From positions 62,001 through 126,000 of the forward strand of contig JAUHWT010000016.1 in NCBI GenBank assembly GCA_030427145.1: a stretch of 64,000 nucleotides of DNA. Direction: 5' to 3'. Source of the stretch: Alphaproteobacteria bacterium (lineage in GTDB: Bacteria; Pseudomonadota; Alphaproteobacteria; Rhodobacterales; Rhodobacteraceae). Shown piece after piece: positions 17,062 through 25,454 of this stretch; the first letter of the stretch is position 1, and each line of letters begins with the position of its first letter. The position numbers and the translations under genes were made by a program. Under the pieces are notes generated by a model, which worked only from the letters and a program-made list of their open reading frames with translations, ran no database searches and was not told the origin of the DNA.

Positions 17062-17092
17062 GCGCGGACCCGTGTTACCGCCGGGTCCGCGC
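17062..17092 (-). terminator. GC-rich hairpin between binding-protein and TctB genes (second)
   Basis: Perfect 11-bp arms GCGCGGACCCG and CGGGTCCGCGC with a 9-base loop. It is the second of two tandem hairpins after the binding-protein stop. No T-run follows, so mRNA stabilisation or partial attenuation is more likely than full termination. Confidence 0.6.
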
Positions 17093-17105
17093 TGTCGCAA
17101 AAGAC

Positions 17106-17124
17106 CCCGGGGGTTACCCCCGGG
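17106..17124 (-). terminator. Attenuator-like hairpin after the TctC-type gene
   Basis: Perfect 8-bp arms CCCGGGGG and CCCCCGGG with a 3-base loop. On the minus strand a GTCTTTT stretch follows, as in a weak intrinsic terminator. It lies 11 bases after the binding-protein stop and would let that gene be expressed more than the permeases. Confidence 0.6.
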
Positions 17125-17135
17125 ACAATCCGGCG

Positions 17136-18179
17136 TCAGGAACCGCCGGAAATCTGCTGGATCACCTCGCCGTAGGTGTCACGCTTGTCCATCAGATGAG
17201 CCTGCGCGTCTTCGATAGACAGGTAGTTGGGGATGAAGAACGACGCTTTCTGACGCTCCTGAATTTCGCCAGCCGCGAAAATTTCCGACAGTGCAGTGTC
17301 GACCTGCTCAATAATGGCCGGGTCCATTTCCGGGTTGAACAGGAAGAAGAACTCCTTGTCGAAGGTGAAGTTCTGCTCGCCATCAAGCGTCACCTCAACG
17401 TTCGGAGCGGCATACTGCAACAAATCGTCGCGGGTTGTATCGCCCATACCGGCTTCCGGGGCCTGCTCCAGCGTTGCACTGCGCGCGGTGATCCAGACAA
17501 AGCGCATGCACTTCTCATCATCCTCTGGCAACTGCGTGAACTGTTCATTGGCCTGGATTGAGCCGTTGATTACGTCAGCCAGGTCATCCCACATCGCCTG
17601 GTTCTTGTCGGACTGCGAACCGGTATTGACTGCAACCAGATTCTCTTCCGACCCGGGCGAGCGCACGGAAGCGGCATTTTTCATGGCGGAAAAACCGATC
17701 TCCGACACGCCACCTGGCTGAATGGCGACACGAACCCGCTCACCATTTTCGGCCGCGCCCAGAATGTCTTCCATCGTCTGGTAGGGGCTGTCGCAGGAGA
17801 CGAGATAGGCATTGCCCGGATTTATCGCGACCGTCGGCCCGACGGTATAGTTGGCGAAGGGGTCGGAATAACCCTCGCGGCCATACAGGTTCCCCAGGTA
17901 GGATTGGTCGTGGAAGATCATTAGTGTGGTGCCACGGCTGTCCCGACCCAACGCCTTGAAAGCTTCTGACGCGCCAACCGCATCGACTTTGACGTTAATG
18001 CCCAGATGTTCGGCCAATGCATCCGCCACGATGGACGAGTTCTGATACGTGTCACCTCCCGTTGAGGTCGACCCGATGACAAGGCGCACGTTCCGCGGCA
18101 GTTCCTGCGCGAATGTGGCCGCACCCGCGACCGTAATGGCGGCGGCACTGACGGCCGTAAGAAGAGAATTGCGGATCAT
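17136..18179 (-). CDS. Tripartite-type transporter solute-binding protein (TctC-like)
   Basis: Periplasmic binding protein of 347 aa from ATG 18179, with signal peptide MIRNSLLTAVSAAAITVAGA and cleavage near ATFA. The mature part RNVRLVIGSTSTGGDTYQNS matches the ligand-loop region of TctC/Bug proteins, although the usual PGGxxD motif is altered to STGGDT. A longer frame to 18296 would add a non-signal extension, and GGGAGG precedes ATG 18179. It begins the minus-strand transporter operon, divergent from the dehydratase operon. Confidence 0.9.
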   Translation of the reverse strand: MIRNSLLTAVSAAAITVAGAATFAQELPRNVRLVIGSTSTGGDTYQNSSIVADALAEHLGINVKVDAVGASEAFKALGRDSRGTTLMIFHDQSYLGNLYGREGYSDPFANYTVGPTVAINPGNAYLVSCDSPYQTMEDILGAAENGERVRVAIQPGGVSEIGFSAMKNAASVRSPGSEENLVAVNTGSQSDKNQAMWDDLADVINGSIQANEQFTQLPEDDEKCMRFVWITARSATLEQAPEAGMGDTTRDDLLQYAAPNVEVTLDGEQNFTFDKEFFFLFNPEMDPAIIEQVDTALSEIFAAGEIQERQKASFFIPNYLSIEDAQAHLMDKRDTYGEVIQQISGGS

Positions 18180-18257
18180 GAAAAATGGTCCTCCCGAAGG
18201 CCTGAACGCGGCCCGCTGTTGGTTTTGGGGTTGGGATGAGCTTGCCCATCCAGCGCC

Positions 18258-18273
18258 ATGTATGCGCATACAT
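18258..18273. promoter_or_regulatory. Operator 1 of the pentonate regulon
   Basis: ATGTATGCGCATACAT is a perfect 16-bp palindrome 79 bases upstream of the TctC-type start. It shares ATGTAT/ATACAT arms with a second site 100 bases away. Repressor binding here would control the transporter operon, and a dimer pair could loop the region. Confidence 0.85.
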
Positions 18274-18344
18274 AGCCTCTCATCACGAATCGGCATGCCG
18301 TGTCAATAATTTTCGCCTTAACCCTTTTTTTGGGGCTAAATTCG

Positions 18345-18374
18345 TTGACGCCGGTAAATGTATACGCATACATA
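18345..18374 (+). promoter_or_regulatory. Promoter of the dehydratase operon
   Basis: TTGACG (18345-18350) and TACATA (18369-18374), with an 18-base spacer, form a plausible sigma70-type promoter. The second operator lies inside the spacer and -10 region, consistent with steric repression. The -10 match is modest. Confidence 0.45.
18358..18373. promoter_or_regulatory. Operator 2 of the pentonate regulon
   Basis: ATGTATACGCATACAT has the same 6-base arms as operator 1, with two mismatches in the centre. It lies 48 bases upstream of the dehydratase start and overlaps its likely promoter. Confidence 0.8.
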
Positions 18375-18420
18375 CAGAAAATTGGCCGTAGAATCGGCCG
18401 TATCAACATCGGAGGAAGCC

Positions 18421-20163
18421 ATGCCAAAAGACGGCCGCATCACGCCCGACCAGCTGCGCAGCGCACGCTGGTTCGCCCCCGACGATCTGCGCTCGTTCGG
18501 ACATCGCAGCCGAATGATGCAGCTGGGCTACGCGGAAGAGGAGTTTCGCGACAAACCCATCATCGGCGTCCTCAACACATGGTCGGAAATCAACTCATGC
18601 CACGGCCACTTCCCGGAACGCGCCCGCGAGGTGAAACGGGGCGTCCATCAGGCGGGCGGCTTCCCCATCGAAATGCCCGTTCTCAGCGTTGATGAGCAGT
18701 TCACCAAACCCACCTCCATGCTCTACCGCAACATGCTCGCCATGGAGACCGAGGAAGTCATCCGGTCCCACCCCTTTGACGGCGTGATTCTCATGGGGGG
18801 CTGTGACAAAACCACGCCCGCGCTCATCATGGGCGCGCTCAGTGCCGGGGTTCCCTTCATATTCATGCCCGCCGGACCCATGCTGCGCGGCAACTACGCG
18901 GGCCAGATCCTGGGCTCCGGCTCCGACGCCTGGAAATACTGGGACGAGCGCCGCGCGGGCAACATTTCCGCCGAACAGTGGCGCGGCGTCCAGGGCGGCA
19001 TCGCTCGCTCCCACGGTGTCTGCATGACCATGGGCACCGCCTCCACCATGACCGCCATAGCCGACAGCCTCGGGCTGACCCTGCCCGGCGCCTCCTCCAT
19101 CCCCGCCGTTGACGCCAACCACTCACGCATGGCCTCGGGCTGCGGTCGCCGCATCGTGGACATGGTCTGGGAAGGCGTGTCGATGCAGAACATCGTCACC
19201 CCGGCCGCCGTCAAAAACGCAGCCATCGTCGCCATGGCCACCGGCTGCTCCACTAACGCCGTCGTCCACCTCATCGCCATGGCCCGCCGCGCCGGTGTGG
19301 ACCTGTCCCTTGATGACCTCGACGCGCTCGGGCGCGACACACCCCTGCTGGCCAATGTCCGCCCCTCGGGCAAAGACTACCTCATGGAGGATTTTTTCTA
19401 CGCGGGCGGCCTGCTCGCGATGATGAAACAGATATCCGACCGTCTCGACACCGCCTGCTTGACCGTCAACGGCCACACCGTCGCGGATAACATCTCCGAA
19501 GCCCAGGTCTACAACGACGACGTCATCCGCCCGCTCTCCAACCCGGTCTATCACGAGGGTTCCCTGGCGGTTCTGCGCGGCAACCTCGCCCCCTCGGGCG
19601 CGGTGATCAAACCCGCCGCATGTGACTCGAAATACCACGTCCACGAAGGCCCGGCCCTCGTCTACGACAGCTATTCCGAAATGAAAAAGGCCGTCGACGA
19701 CGAAAACCTCGACGTCACGCCCGACCACGTACTGGTCCTGCGAAACGCCGGCCCCCAGGGCGGCCCGGGCTTTCCGGAATGGGGCATGCTCCCCATCCCC
19801 AAGGCCCTCATCAACCAGGGCCACCGGGACATGCTGCGGATCTCCGACGCACGCATGTCCGGCACGTCATATGGCGCCTGCGTGCTCCACGTCGCCCCCG
19901 AGAGCTTCGTTGGCGGCCCCCTCGCCCTGCTCCAGACTGGCGACATCGTCCGCATGGACCTGCCCAACCGCTCGCTCGACATGCTGGTGGATAAGGCCGA
20001 ACTTGAACGCCGCCGCGCCGTCTGGACCCCGCCCGAACCCCGCTTCCAGCGCGGCTGGGGCTGGATGTTCTCCAAGCATGTCGGCCAGGCCGACACCGGC
20101 TGCGACTTCGATTACCTCACGCGGGAACACGGCCCCGCCGCCGGCGAACCCGACATCTACTAG
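18421..20163 (+). CDS. IlvD/Edd-family sugar-acid dehydratase (L-arabinonate/D-xylonate type)
   Basis: Fe-S dehydratase of 580 aa that would convert a pentonate to 2-dehydro-3-deoxypentonate. The cluster ligands are Cys60 (NSCHGH), Cys128 (GGCDKTTPA) and Cys201 (SHGVCMTMGTASTM), and the catalytic-serine region is MSGTSYG near 479-485. Length and motifs fit the pentonate-dehydratase branch rather than dihydroxyacid dehydratase. ATG 18421 is preceded by GGAGGAAGCC; the in-frame ATG at 18358 lies inside the operator and is rejected as a start. First gene of the five-gene Weimberg-type operon, so L-arabinonate or D-xylonate are the likely substrates, with related sugar acids possible. Confidence 0.92.
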   Translation: MPKDGRITPDQLRSARWFAPDDLRSFGHRSRMMQLGYAEEEFRDKPIIGVLNTWSEINSCHGHFPERAREVKRGVHQAGGFPIEMPVLSVDEQFTKPTSMLYRNMLAMETEEVIRSHPFDGVILMGGCDKTTPALIMGALSAGVPFIFMPAGPMLRGNYAGQILGSGSDAWKYWDERRAGNISAEQWRGVQGGIARSHGVCMTMGTASTMTAIADSLGLTLPGASSIPAVDANHSRMASGCGRRIVDMVWEGVSMQNIVTPAAVKNAAIVAMATGCSTNAVVHLIAMARRAGVDLSLDDLDALGRDTPLLANVRPSGKDYLMEDFFYAGGLLAMMKQISDRLDTACLTVNGHTVADNISEAQVYNDDVIRPLSNPVYHEGSLAVLRGNLAPSGAVIKPAACDSKYHVHEGPALVYDSYSEMKKAVDDENLDVTPDHVLVLRNAGPQGGPGFPEWGMLPIPKALINQGHRDMLRISDARMSGTSYGACVLHVAPESFVGGPLALLQTGDIVRMDLPNRSLDMLVDKAELERRRAVWTPPEPRFQRGWGWMFSKHVGQADTGCDFDYLTREHGPAAGEPDIY

Positions 20164-20182
20164 ACTTTCAGGAGGGGGCCCA

Positions 20183-21094
20183 ATGGCCGACACATCGACA
20201 CCGGACCTCGACGCTGCCCTTGCGGGCATCTCCGGCATCCTCGTCACGCCCTACGACGACCAGGGCGACATCGACCCCAGGCGGCTCCGGCCCATACTCG
20301 ATCGCGCCCTGGCAGCCGGCGTTCACATGCCGGTCGTCAACGGAAATACCGGAGAATTCTACGCCCTGACCACCGACGAGGCCTGCACCATGGTCCGTGA
20401 GGTCGCCGACCTGATGGATGGCCGCGCACCCCTGCTCGCCGGTGTCGGTCGCGGACTGCGCGACGCCTGCCGCCTCGCCAAAGCCTCTGCCGAGGCCGGT
20501 GCGACCGCCCTCATGGTTCACCAGCCCCCAGATCCGTTCGTCAGCCCCCGCGGGACTGTCGACTACCTGAAAGCCGTGGCCGATGCGGGCAACGGTCTGC
20601 CCCTGATGCTCTACCTTCGCAACGACGCAATGGGCACGGCCAAAATCGCCGAACTCTGCGCGGTCGAAGGCGTGAAGGGCGTAAAATGGGCCACTCCCAA
20701 TCCGCTAAAACTCGCAGCAGCCATTGAGGCGAGCGATCCGGCCATTACATGGGTTGCAGGGCTGGCCGAAGTCTGGGCACCTCCGCTATACGCTGTGGGG
20801 GCGCGGGGCTTCACCTCCGGACTGATCAATGTCTGGCCGGAACGGTCTGTCGCGATCCACATCGCACTCGATGCGGGCAATTATGGTGAGGCCAACAGGC
20901 TGATTGCCGGAATGCGCGCTTTCGAGGACATCCGCGCCGAGGAACAGAACGGCACAAACGTCACTGGGGTGAAAGCCGCCCTTTTGGCACAGGGTCTCGA
21001 CTGCGGCCCGACACGACCACCTTCCGCGTGGCCGCTCACCGGCCCGCAACAACAACAACTGGATGAATTCATGGCCGCAAACGGCCTGATCTGA
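20183..21094 (+). CDS. DapA-family 2-dehydro-3-deoxypentonate dehydratase/aldolase
   Basis: TIM-barrel Schiff-base enzyme of 303 aa in the dihydrodipicolinate synthase family. NGNTGE is at 53-58, the catalytic Tyr is Tyr144 (LYLRN) and the Schiff-base Lys is Lys168 (KGVKWATPN). In pentonate operons such members dehydrate and decarboxylate or dehydrate the keto-deoxy acid to 2-oxoglutarate semialdehyde, the next substrate for the ALDH at 21843. ATG 20183 has GGAGGGGGCC upstream; longer frames run into the dehydratase. An aldolase reaction is the alternative. Confidence 0.88.
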   Translation: MADTSTPDLDAALAGISGILVTPYDDQGDIDPRRLRPILDRALAAGVHMPVVNGNTGEFYALTTDEACTMVREVADLMDGRAPLLAGVGRGLRDACRLAKASAEAGATALMVHQPPDPFVSPRGTVDYLKAVADAGNGLPLMLYLRNDAMGTAKIAELCAVEGVKGVKWATPNPLKLAAAIEASDPAITWVAGLAEVWAPPLYAVGARGFTSGLINVWPERSVAIHIALDAGNYGEANRLIAGMRAFEDIRAEEQNGTNVTGVKAALLAQGLDCGPTRPPSAWPLTGPQQQQLDEFMAANGLI

Positions 21095-21107
21095 GGGACG
21101 GAAAAAT

Positions 21108-21833
21108 ATGACAGACCACCCGCTGAAGCCGGAAACCAAAGCAAAACTCGAAGGCATCTCGGTGGCCACCATCGCCACGGCCCTCTACAAGCGGGGCCTG
21201 CGCAACCAGGCCATCCAGGATGTACGGCCGCTGTCCCAAAAGGGACGCAACATGGTCGGACCGGCCTTCACACTGCGTTACATGCCGGCCCGCGAGGACC
21301 GCAACACACTGGCCGAGTTCCGTAACCCGGAACATCCCCAGCGTGTCGCCATTGAGACCTGTCCTGAAGGCCACGTGCTGGTCATGGACAGCCGCAAATC
21401 CGCCTATGCGGCCAGCGCGGGCGACATCCTCATCACCCGTCTCATGATGCGTGGCGCTGCGGGCATTGTGACGGATGGCGGTTTTCGGGACGCGATGAAC
21501 ATCGCGAAGCTGGACCTGCCTGCCTATCACCACCGCCCGTCCTCCCCGACCAACCTCACCACCAACGAGGCCATCGCCATCAACGAGCCCATTGGCTGCG
21601 GCGACGCTCCGGTCTTCCCGGGTGACATCGTGGTGGGCGACGACGACAGCGTGATCATCATTCCCGCCCATCTCGCGGATGAGATCGCGGACGAGGCGGT
21701 TGAGATGACCGCCTACGAGGATTTTGCCATTGAACAGGTCCGTAATGGTGCCTCGATCATCGGGCTCTATCCCGCTACAAGGGAAGACAGCCTGGATAAA
21801 TTTGCCGAATGGCGTAAAGCCAACAACCGCTAG
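21108..21833 (+). CDS. RraA-family protein
   Basis: Protein of 241 aa with the RraA/HMG-aldolase fold. Conserved motifs are VGPAFTLRY, the GDILITRLMMRGAAGIVTDG stretch and GGFRD with the substrate-binding Arg-Asp pair. True RraA (about 160 aa) inhibits RNase E, whereas longer members are metal-dependent aldolases or oxaloacetate decarboxylases. Homologs recur in sugar-acid operons, where their step is unclear. Here it sits between the DapA-like enzyme and the semialdehyde dehydrogenase with gaps of 13 and 9 bases, so it is co-expressed. Possibly an aldolase, tautomerase or decarboxylase for an intermediate. Confidence 0.85.
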   Translation: MTDHPLKPETKAKLEGISVATIATALYKRGLRNQAIQDVRPLSQKGRNMVGPAFTLRYMPAREDRNTLAEFRNPEHPQRVAIETCPEGHVLVMDSRKSAYAASAGDILITRLMMRGAAGIVTDGGFRDAMNIAKLDLPAYHHRPSSPTNLTTNEAIAINEPIGCGDAPVFPGDIVVGDDDSVIIIPAHLADEIADEAVEMTAYEDFAIEQVRNGASIIGLYPATREDSLDKFAEWRKANNR

Positions 21834-21842
21834 GAGTTCGAA

Positions 21843-23369
21843 ATGCTCGACGACCTGAGCTTCAAACCTCATGGAAAACACCTGATCGCCGGAGAATGGA
21901 TTGCCGGTGAGACCACCTTCCAGAACGAACCCGCCTCCGGGCCGGCAAACGAGTTTTCCGTCGGCACGCCTGACCTCGTGAACCGCGCCTGCGAAGCCGC
22001 CGAAGAGGCCTTCTGGTCCTACGGCTATTCCAGCCGGGCTGACCGTGCCAAATTCCTGCGCGCGATCGCGGACGAGATTGAGGCCCGCGCCGACCTCATC
22101 ACTGAAATCGGCTCCCGCGAAAGCGGCCTGCCCGAGGCACGCCTCCAGGGCGAACGCGGACGCACCGTTGGTCAGCTGCGCCTCTTCGCGGATCACATCG
22201 AGCAGGGGGACTACCTCGACCGCCGCCACGACGGCGCCCTGCCCGACCGCGAACCTCTGCCCCGTCCGGACCTGCGTATGATGCAGCGTCCCATCGGGCC
22301 GGTTGCCGTGTTCGGTGCCTCGAACTTCCCGCTTGCTTTCTCCACTGCAGGTGGCGACACCGCCGCGGCACTCGCCGCGGGCTGCCCGGTTGTGGTCAAG
22401 GGCCACTCCGCCCATCCCGGAACCGGTGAGATCATCTCCGAGGCGATCCACGCAGCCATCAAATCCTGCGACATTCACCCTGGCGTTTTCTCGAACATCC
22501 AGGGCGGCAAGCGCGATGTCGGTCAGGCCGTGGTTCAGCATCCGCTGATCAAGGCCGTTGGTTTCACCGGCTCCCTCGGCGGCGGCCGCGCCCTGTTCGA
22601 CCTGTGCGCACAGCGTCCCGAGCCGATCCCGTTCTTCGGTGAGCTTGGCTCCGTCAACCCGATGTTCCTGTTGCCTGAGGCCATGTCGGCCCGCGGGGCT
22701 GCAATCGGCACCGGCTGGTCGGGCTCGCTTACCATGGGGGCAGGCCAGTTCTGCACCAACCCGGGCATCGCCGTAGTCATCGATGGACCGGACGCCGACG
22801 CGTTCGTTGCAGCAGCAAAAGAGGGTCTGGCCGGAACCGGTGAGCAGACCATGCTGACCGATGGTATCGCCAAAGCCTACCGCGACGGCCGCGACCGCGT
22901 TGCTGGCAGCACCGGCGTTCGCGAGGTTCTGACATCCACCTGCGACATGCGCACCGCCACCCCCTACCTCTACGAGACCAACGGCGCGACCTGGCTCGCG
23001 AATGAGGATCTGGGCGAGGAAGTCTTCGGCCCGCTCGGCCTCGTGGTGCGGGTGAAGGACGCCGAGGAAATGGCAACCGTGGCACGCTCTCTCGTCGGTC
23101 AGCTCACCTGCACCCTGCAGATGGACGCTGGCGACGCCGAAATGGCGCGACGCCTGCTTCCAATTCTTGAGCGCAAGGCCGGCCGCGTGCTCGCCAACGG
23201 CTTCCCCACCGGTGTGGAAGTTGCCGACTCGATGGTTCACGGCGGCCCCTATCCGGCCTCCACGAACTTCGGCGCGACATCCGTGGGAACCCTGTCCATC
23301 CGCCGGTTCCTCCGGCCCGTTTGCTATCAGAACATCCCCGGCGACGTACTGCCTCCGGACCTCGCCTGA
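21843..23369 (+). CDS. 2-oxoglutarate-semialdehyde (2,5-dioxovalerate) dehydrogenase
   Basis: Aldehyde dehydrogenase of 508 aa that would oxidise 2-oxoglutarate semialdehyde to 2-oxoglutarate, the last Weimberg step. Visible catalytic residues are Asn161 (GASNFP), Lys186 (VVKGHSAHPGT), Glu267 (FFGELGSVNP) and Cys304 (GAGQFCTNPG). The KGHSAHPGT and NGFPTGVEV segments are typical of this ALDH subgroup. The stop overlaps the start of the aldo/keto reductase by one base. Function strongly supported by operon context. Confidence 0.93.
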   Translation: MLDDLSFKPHGKHLIAGEWIAGETTFQNEPASGPANEFSVGTPDLVNRACEAAEEAFWSYGYSSRADRAKFLRAIADEIEARADLITEIGSRESGLPEARLQGERGRTVGQLRLFADHIEQGDYLDRRHDGALPDREPLPRPDLRMMQRPIGPVAVFGASNFPLAFSTAGGDTAAALAAGCPVVVKGHSAHPGTGEIISEAIHAAIKSCDIHPGVFSNIQGGKRDVGQAVVQHPLIKAVGFTGSLGGGRALFDLCAQRPEPIPFFGELGSVNPMFLLPEAMSARGAAIGTGWSGSLTMGAGQFCTNPGIAVVIDGPDADAFVAAAKEGLAGTGEQTMLTDGIAKAYRDGRDRVAGSTGVREVLTSTCDMRTATPYLYETNGATWLANEDLGEEVFGPLGLVVRVKDAEEMATVARSLVGQLTCTLQMDAGDAEMARRLLPILERKAGRVLANGFPTGVEVADSMVHGGPYPASTNFGATSVGTLSIRRFLRPVCYQNIPGDVLPPDLA

Positions 23370-24367
23370 TGCACTCCCGCAAACTCGGCCCCGACGGACC
23401 CCTTGTGTCGTCCGTCGGGATCGGCGGCATGTCTTTCGGCCCCTTCTATGGTGAGACCACAGAGGCCGAAAGCCACGCCATCCTCGATGCCGCCCGCGAG
23501 GCCGGCATCGACCACATCGACACCTCCAACGTCTACGGAGCGGGCCGGTCGGAGGAAGTCATTGGCCGTTACCTAGCCCGCCTCGACGGTCCCTCTCCTT
23601 TTCGCATTGCAACCAAGGGCGGCATCACCACCGACCCTGACACCGGCGCGCGCAGGTTCGACAACTCCGCCGCCCATCTTGAGGCGGAACTGGACAAAAG
23701 CCTGAAGCGGCTTGGAGTTGACCATGTGGAACTGTACTATGTCCACCGGCGCGATCCGGACATTCCAATCGAGGAAGTCACCGGCACACTCGCAAACCTG
23801 ATTGCGAAGGGAAAAATCGCCCGCTTCGGCTACTCCGAGATCGCACCCACCTCCCTGCGCCGCGCGGCGGAGATCCACCCGGTTGCCGCCGTACAGTCGG
23901 AATACTCGCTTCAGACCCGCGCCCCGGACCTCGGCCTCATCCAGGCCTGCGAGGATCTGGGCACCGCCCTTGTGGCCTTCTCCCCGGTCGGACGCGGCCT
24001 GCTGACGGACACACCACCGACACCGCAGCGGGTGGAGGCTTCGGGCTTCCTGAAAACCAATCCACGTTTCACGTCTGAGAATCTGCCCCGCAATATCGCC
24101 GCCAGCCAGCCCCTGCGCGACCTGGCCCGCGATCTCGGTCATTCAACGGCGGCACTTGCCATCGCCTGGCTCCTCTCGCGCAGCGGAACAGTGATCCCGA
24201 TCCCAGGCACGCGCAGCACCGACCATTTCCGCGAACTCGTGGCGGGCGCGAACCTCAGTCTCGACACGGACACACTTGCGGAAATCGACCGTCACCTGCC
24301 CCCCGGCTGGTGTCACGGCGCCCGCTACTCGGCAGCCCAGTCCGTCGGGCCGGAAGACTACTGCTGA
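23369..24367 (+). CDS. Aldo/keto reductase
   Basis: NADPH-dependent TIM-barrel oxidoreductase of 332 aa. The catalytic tetrad is Asp51, Tyr56 (DTSNVYG), Lys83 (ATKGG) and His126 (YVHRRD); the C-terminal IPIPGTRSTDHFREL is the cofactor-binding region. ATG 23369 overlaps the ALDH stop (TGATG). As the last gene of the pentonate operon it may act as a sugar or aldose dehydrogenase/reductase feeding the pathway. The direction and substrate are not determinable from sequence. Confidence 0.92.
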   Translation: MHSRKLGPDGPLVSSVGIGGMSFGPFYGETTEAESHAILDAAREAGIDHIDTSNVYGAGRSEEVIGRYLARLDGPSPFRIATKGGITTDPDTGARRFDNSAAHLEAELDKSLKRLGVDHVELYYVHRRDPDIPIEEVTGTLANLIAKGKIARFGYSEIAPTSLRRAAEIHPVAAVQSEYSLQTRAPDLGLIQACEDLGTALVAFSPVGRGLLTDTPPTPQRVEASGFLKTNPRFTSENLPRNIAASQPLRDLARDLGHSTAALAIAWLLSRSGTVIPIPGTRSTDHFRELVAGANLSLDTDTLAEIDRHLPPGWCHGARYSAAQSVGPEDYC

Positions 24368-24389
24368 GACCTGCCTGCCCCGCCTGCCA

Positions 24390-25454
24390 TTACCGGCTTG
24401 GCGGAGCCCCGGCCCGCTCATCATCCCCGAGACGCCTGTAACGCAGCGACGACATCAGCGCGAGCCCAATCAGCCCTGCACCTAGCAGTCCGGTGACCAG
24501 TTCCGGTACATGCCAGATCGAATTTGCAAACATGATGAAGGACAGCGCCAGGATCGAATAAAATGCGCCGTGTTCGAGGTATCGGAATTCAGCCAGCGTC
24601 TCTTTCTGCACCAGCATGATGGTCATCGACCTGACGTAAAATGCCCCAATTCCCAAGCCAATCGCAATCAGAAACAGGTTCTGCGTCAGCGCAAACGCAC
24701 CGATCACACCGTCAAACGAAAAACTCGCATCCAAAACCTCAAGGTACAGAAACGCGCCCAACCCGCCCTGCGCCGCGGCCTTCTGTGCCTCATTTGCGCT
24801 GTCGAGGATTTGCCCCAGCAGTTCAACTAGCAAAAACACCAACAGACCGCATACTGACGCGAAGAGAAACTCCTGCCCCTTATCCGCGGGAAGGTTGACC
24901 ACAAACAAAAGCGCGAGCCCCAAAACCAGAACGATCTCCAGGCCCCGGATCGTCGCCCAAGACCGCAGACGCCGCTCAATGGTGTGGACCCAGTCGACCT
25001 CCTTGTCCTCATCAATGAAGTAGCTCAGCGCCACCATCATCAGAAACGTCCCGCCAAAGGCCGAAATGGAAATATGCGCGTCATGCATGATCCGCGCGTA
25101 TTCATCCGGCTCCGCCGCCGCGAGCACTATTGCCTCCCATGGCCCGATGCGCGCGGCAATCACCACCACCGCCAGCGGAAACACGATCCGCATCCCGAAC
25201 ACCGCAATCAGAATACCCCAGGTCAGGAACCGCTGCTGCCATTCCGGCGTCATGTTCTTGAGTTTGTTGGCATTCACGATGGCGTTGTCGAAGGAAAGCG
25301 ATATCTCCAGCACCGCCAGGACCGACCCGATCAGCAGGAATGAAAGCGCCCCGGCCCAATTGCCATCGGTCCAGTATCCGAGGAAAAACGCCATGACGAG
25401 ACCCAGCGCGGTAAAACCAATGGGCCACCGGAAATAGGACAGCACGCCGGTCAT
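24390..25454 (-). CDS. DUF475 integral membrane protein (TerC-like)
   Basis: Membrane protein of 354 aa with about 9 TMs, of the DUF475 family in the TerC/YjbE-type clan. Characteristic are the acidic intramembrane motif EISLSFDNAIVNANKL and the second EVLDASFSFDGVIGAFA, which pair acidic residues across the two halves as in metal-ion transporters. Related proteins handle manganese or tellurite resistance, but DUF475 function is not settled. It overlaps the upstream dehydrogenase gene by 4 bases, an unexpected partner for a transporter operon. Confidence 0.9.
   Translation of the reverse strand: MTGVLSYFRWPIGFTALGLVMAFFLGYWTDGNWAGALSFLLIGSVLAVLEISLSFDNAIVNANKLKNMTPEWQQRFLTWGILIAVFGMRIVFPLAVVVIAARIGPWEAIVLAAAEPDEYARIMHDAHISISAFGGTFLMMVALSYFIDEDKEVDWVHTIERRLRSWATIRGLEIVLVLGLALLFVVNLPADKGQEFLFASVCGLLVFLLVELLGQILDSANEAQKAAAQGGLGAFLYLEVLDASFSFDGVIGAFALTQNLFLIAIGLGIGAFYVRSMTIMLVQKETLAEFRYLEHGAFYSILALSFIMFANSIWHVPELVTGLLGAGLIGLALMSSLRYRRLGDDERAGAPPSR

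Noticed and set aside
18358-18420. Upstream ATG as start of the dehydratase
   Set aside because: It lies inside the operator palindrome and probable promoter; ATG 18421 has a GGAGGA ribosome site and gives the family-typical N-terminus.
21069-23240. A 723-residue open frame on the minus strand
   Set aside because: It is antisense to the RraA-like and aldehyde dehydrogenase genes, which have full family motifs; long antisense frames are common in GC-rich genes.
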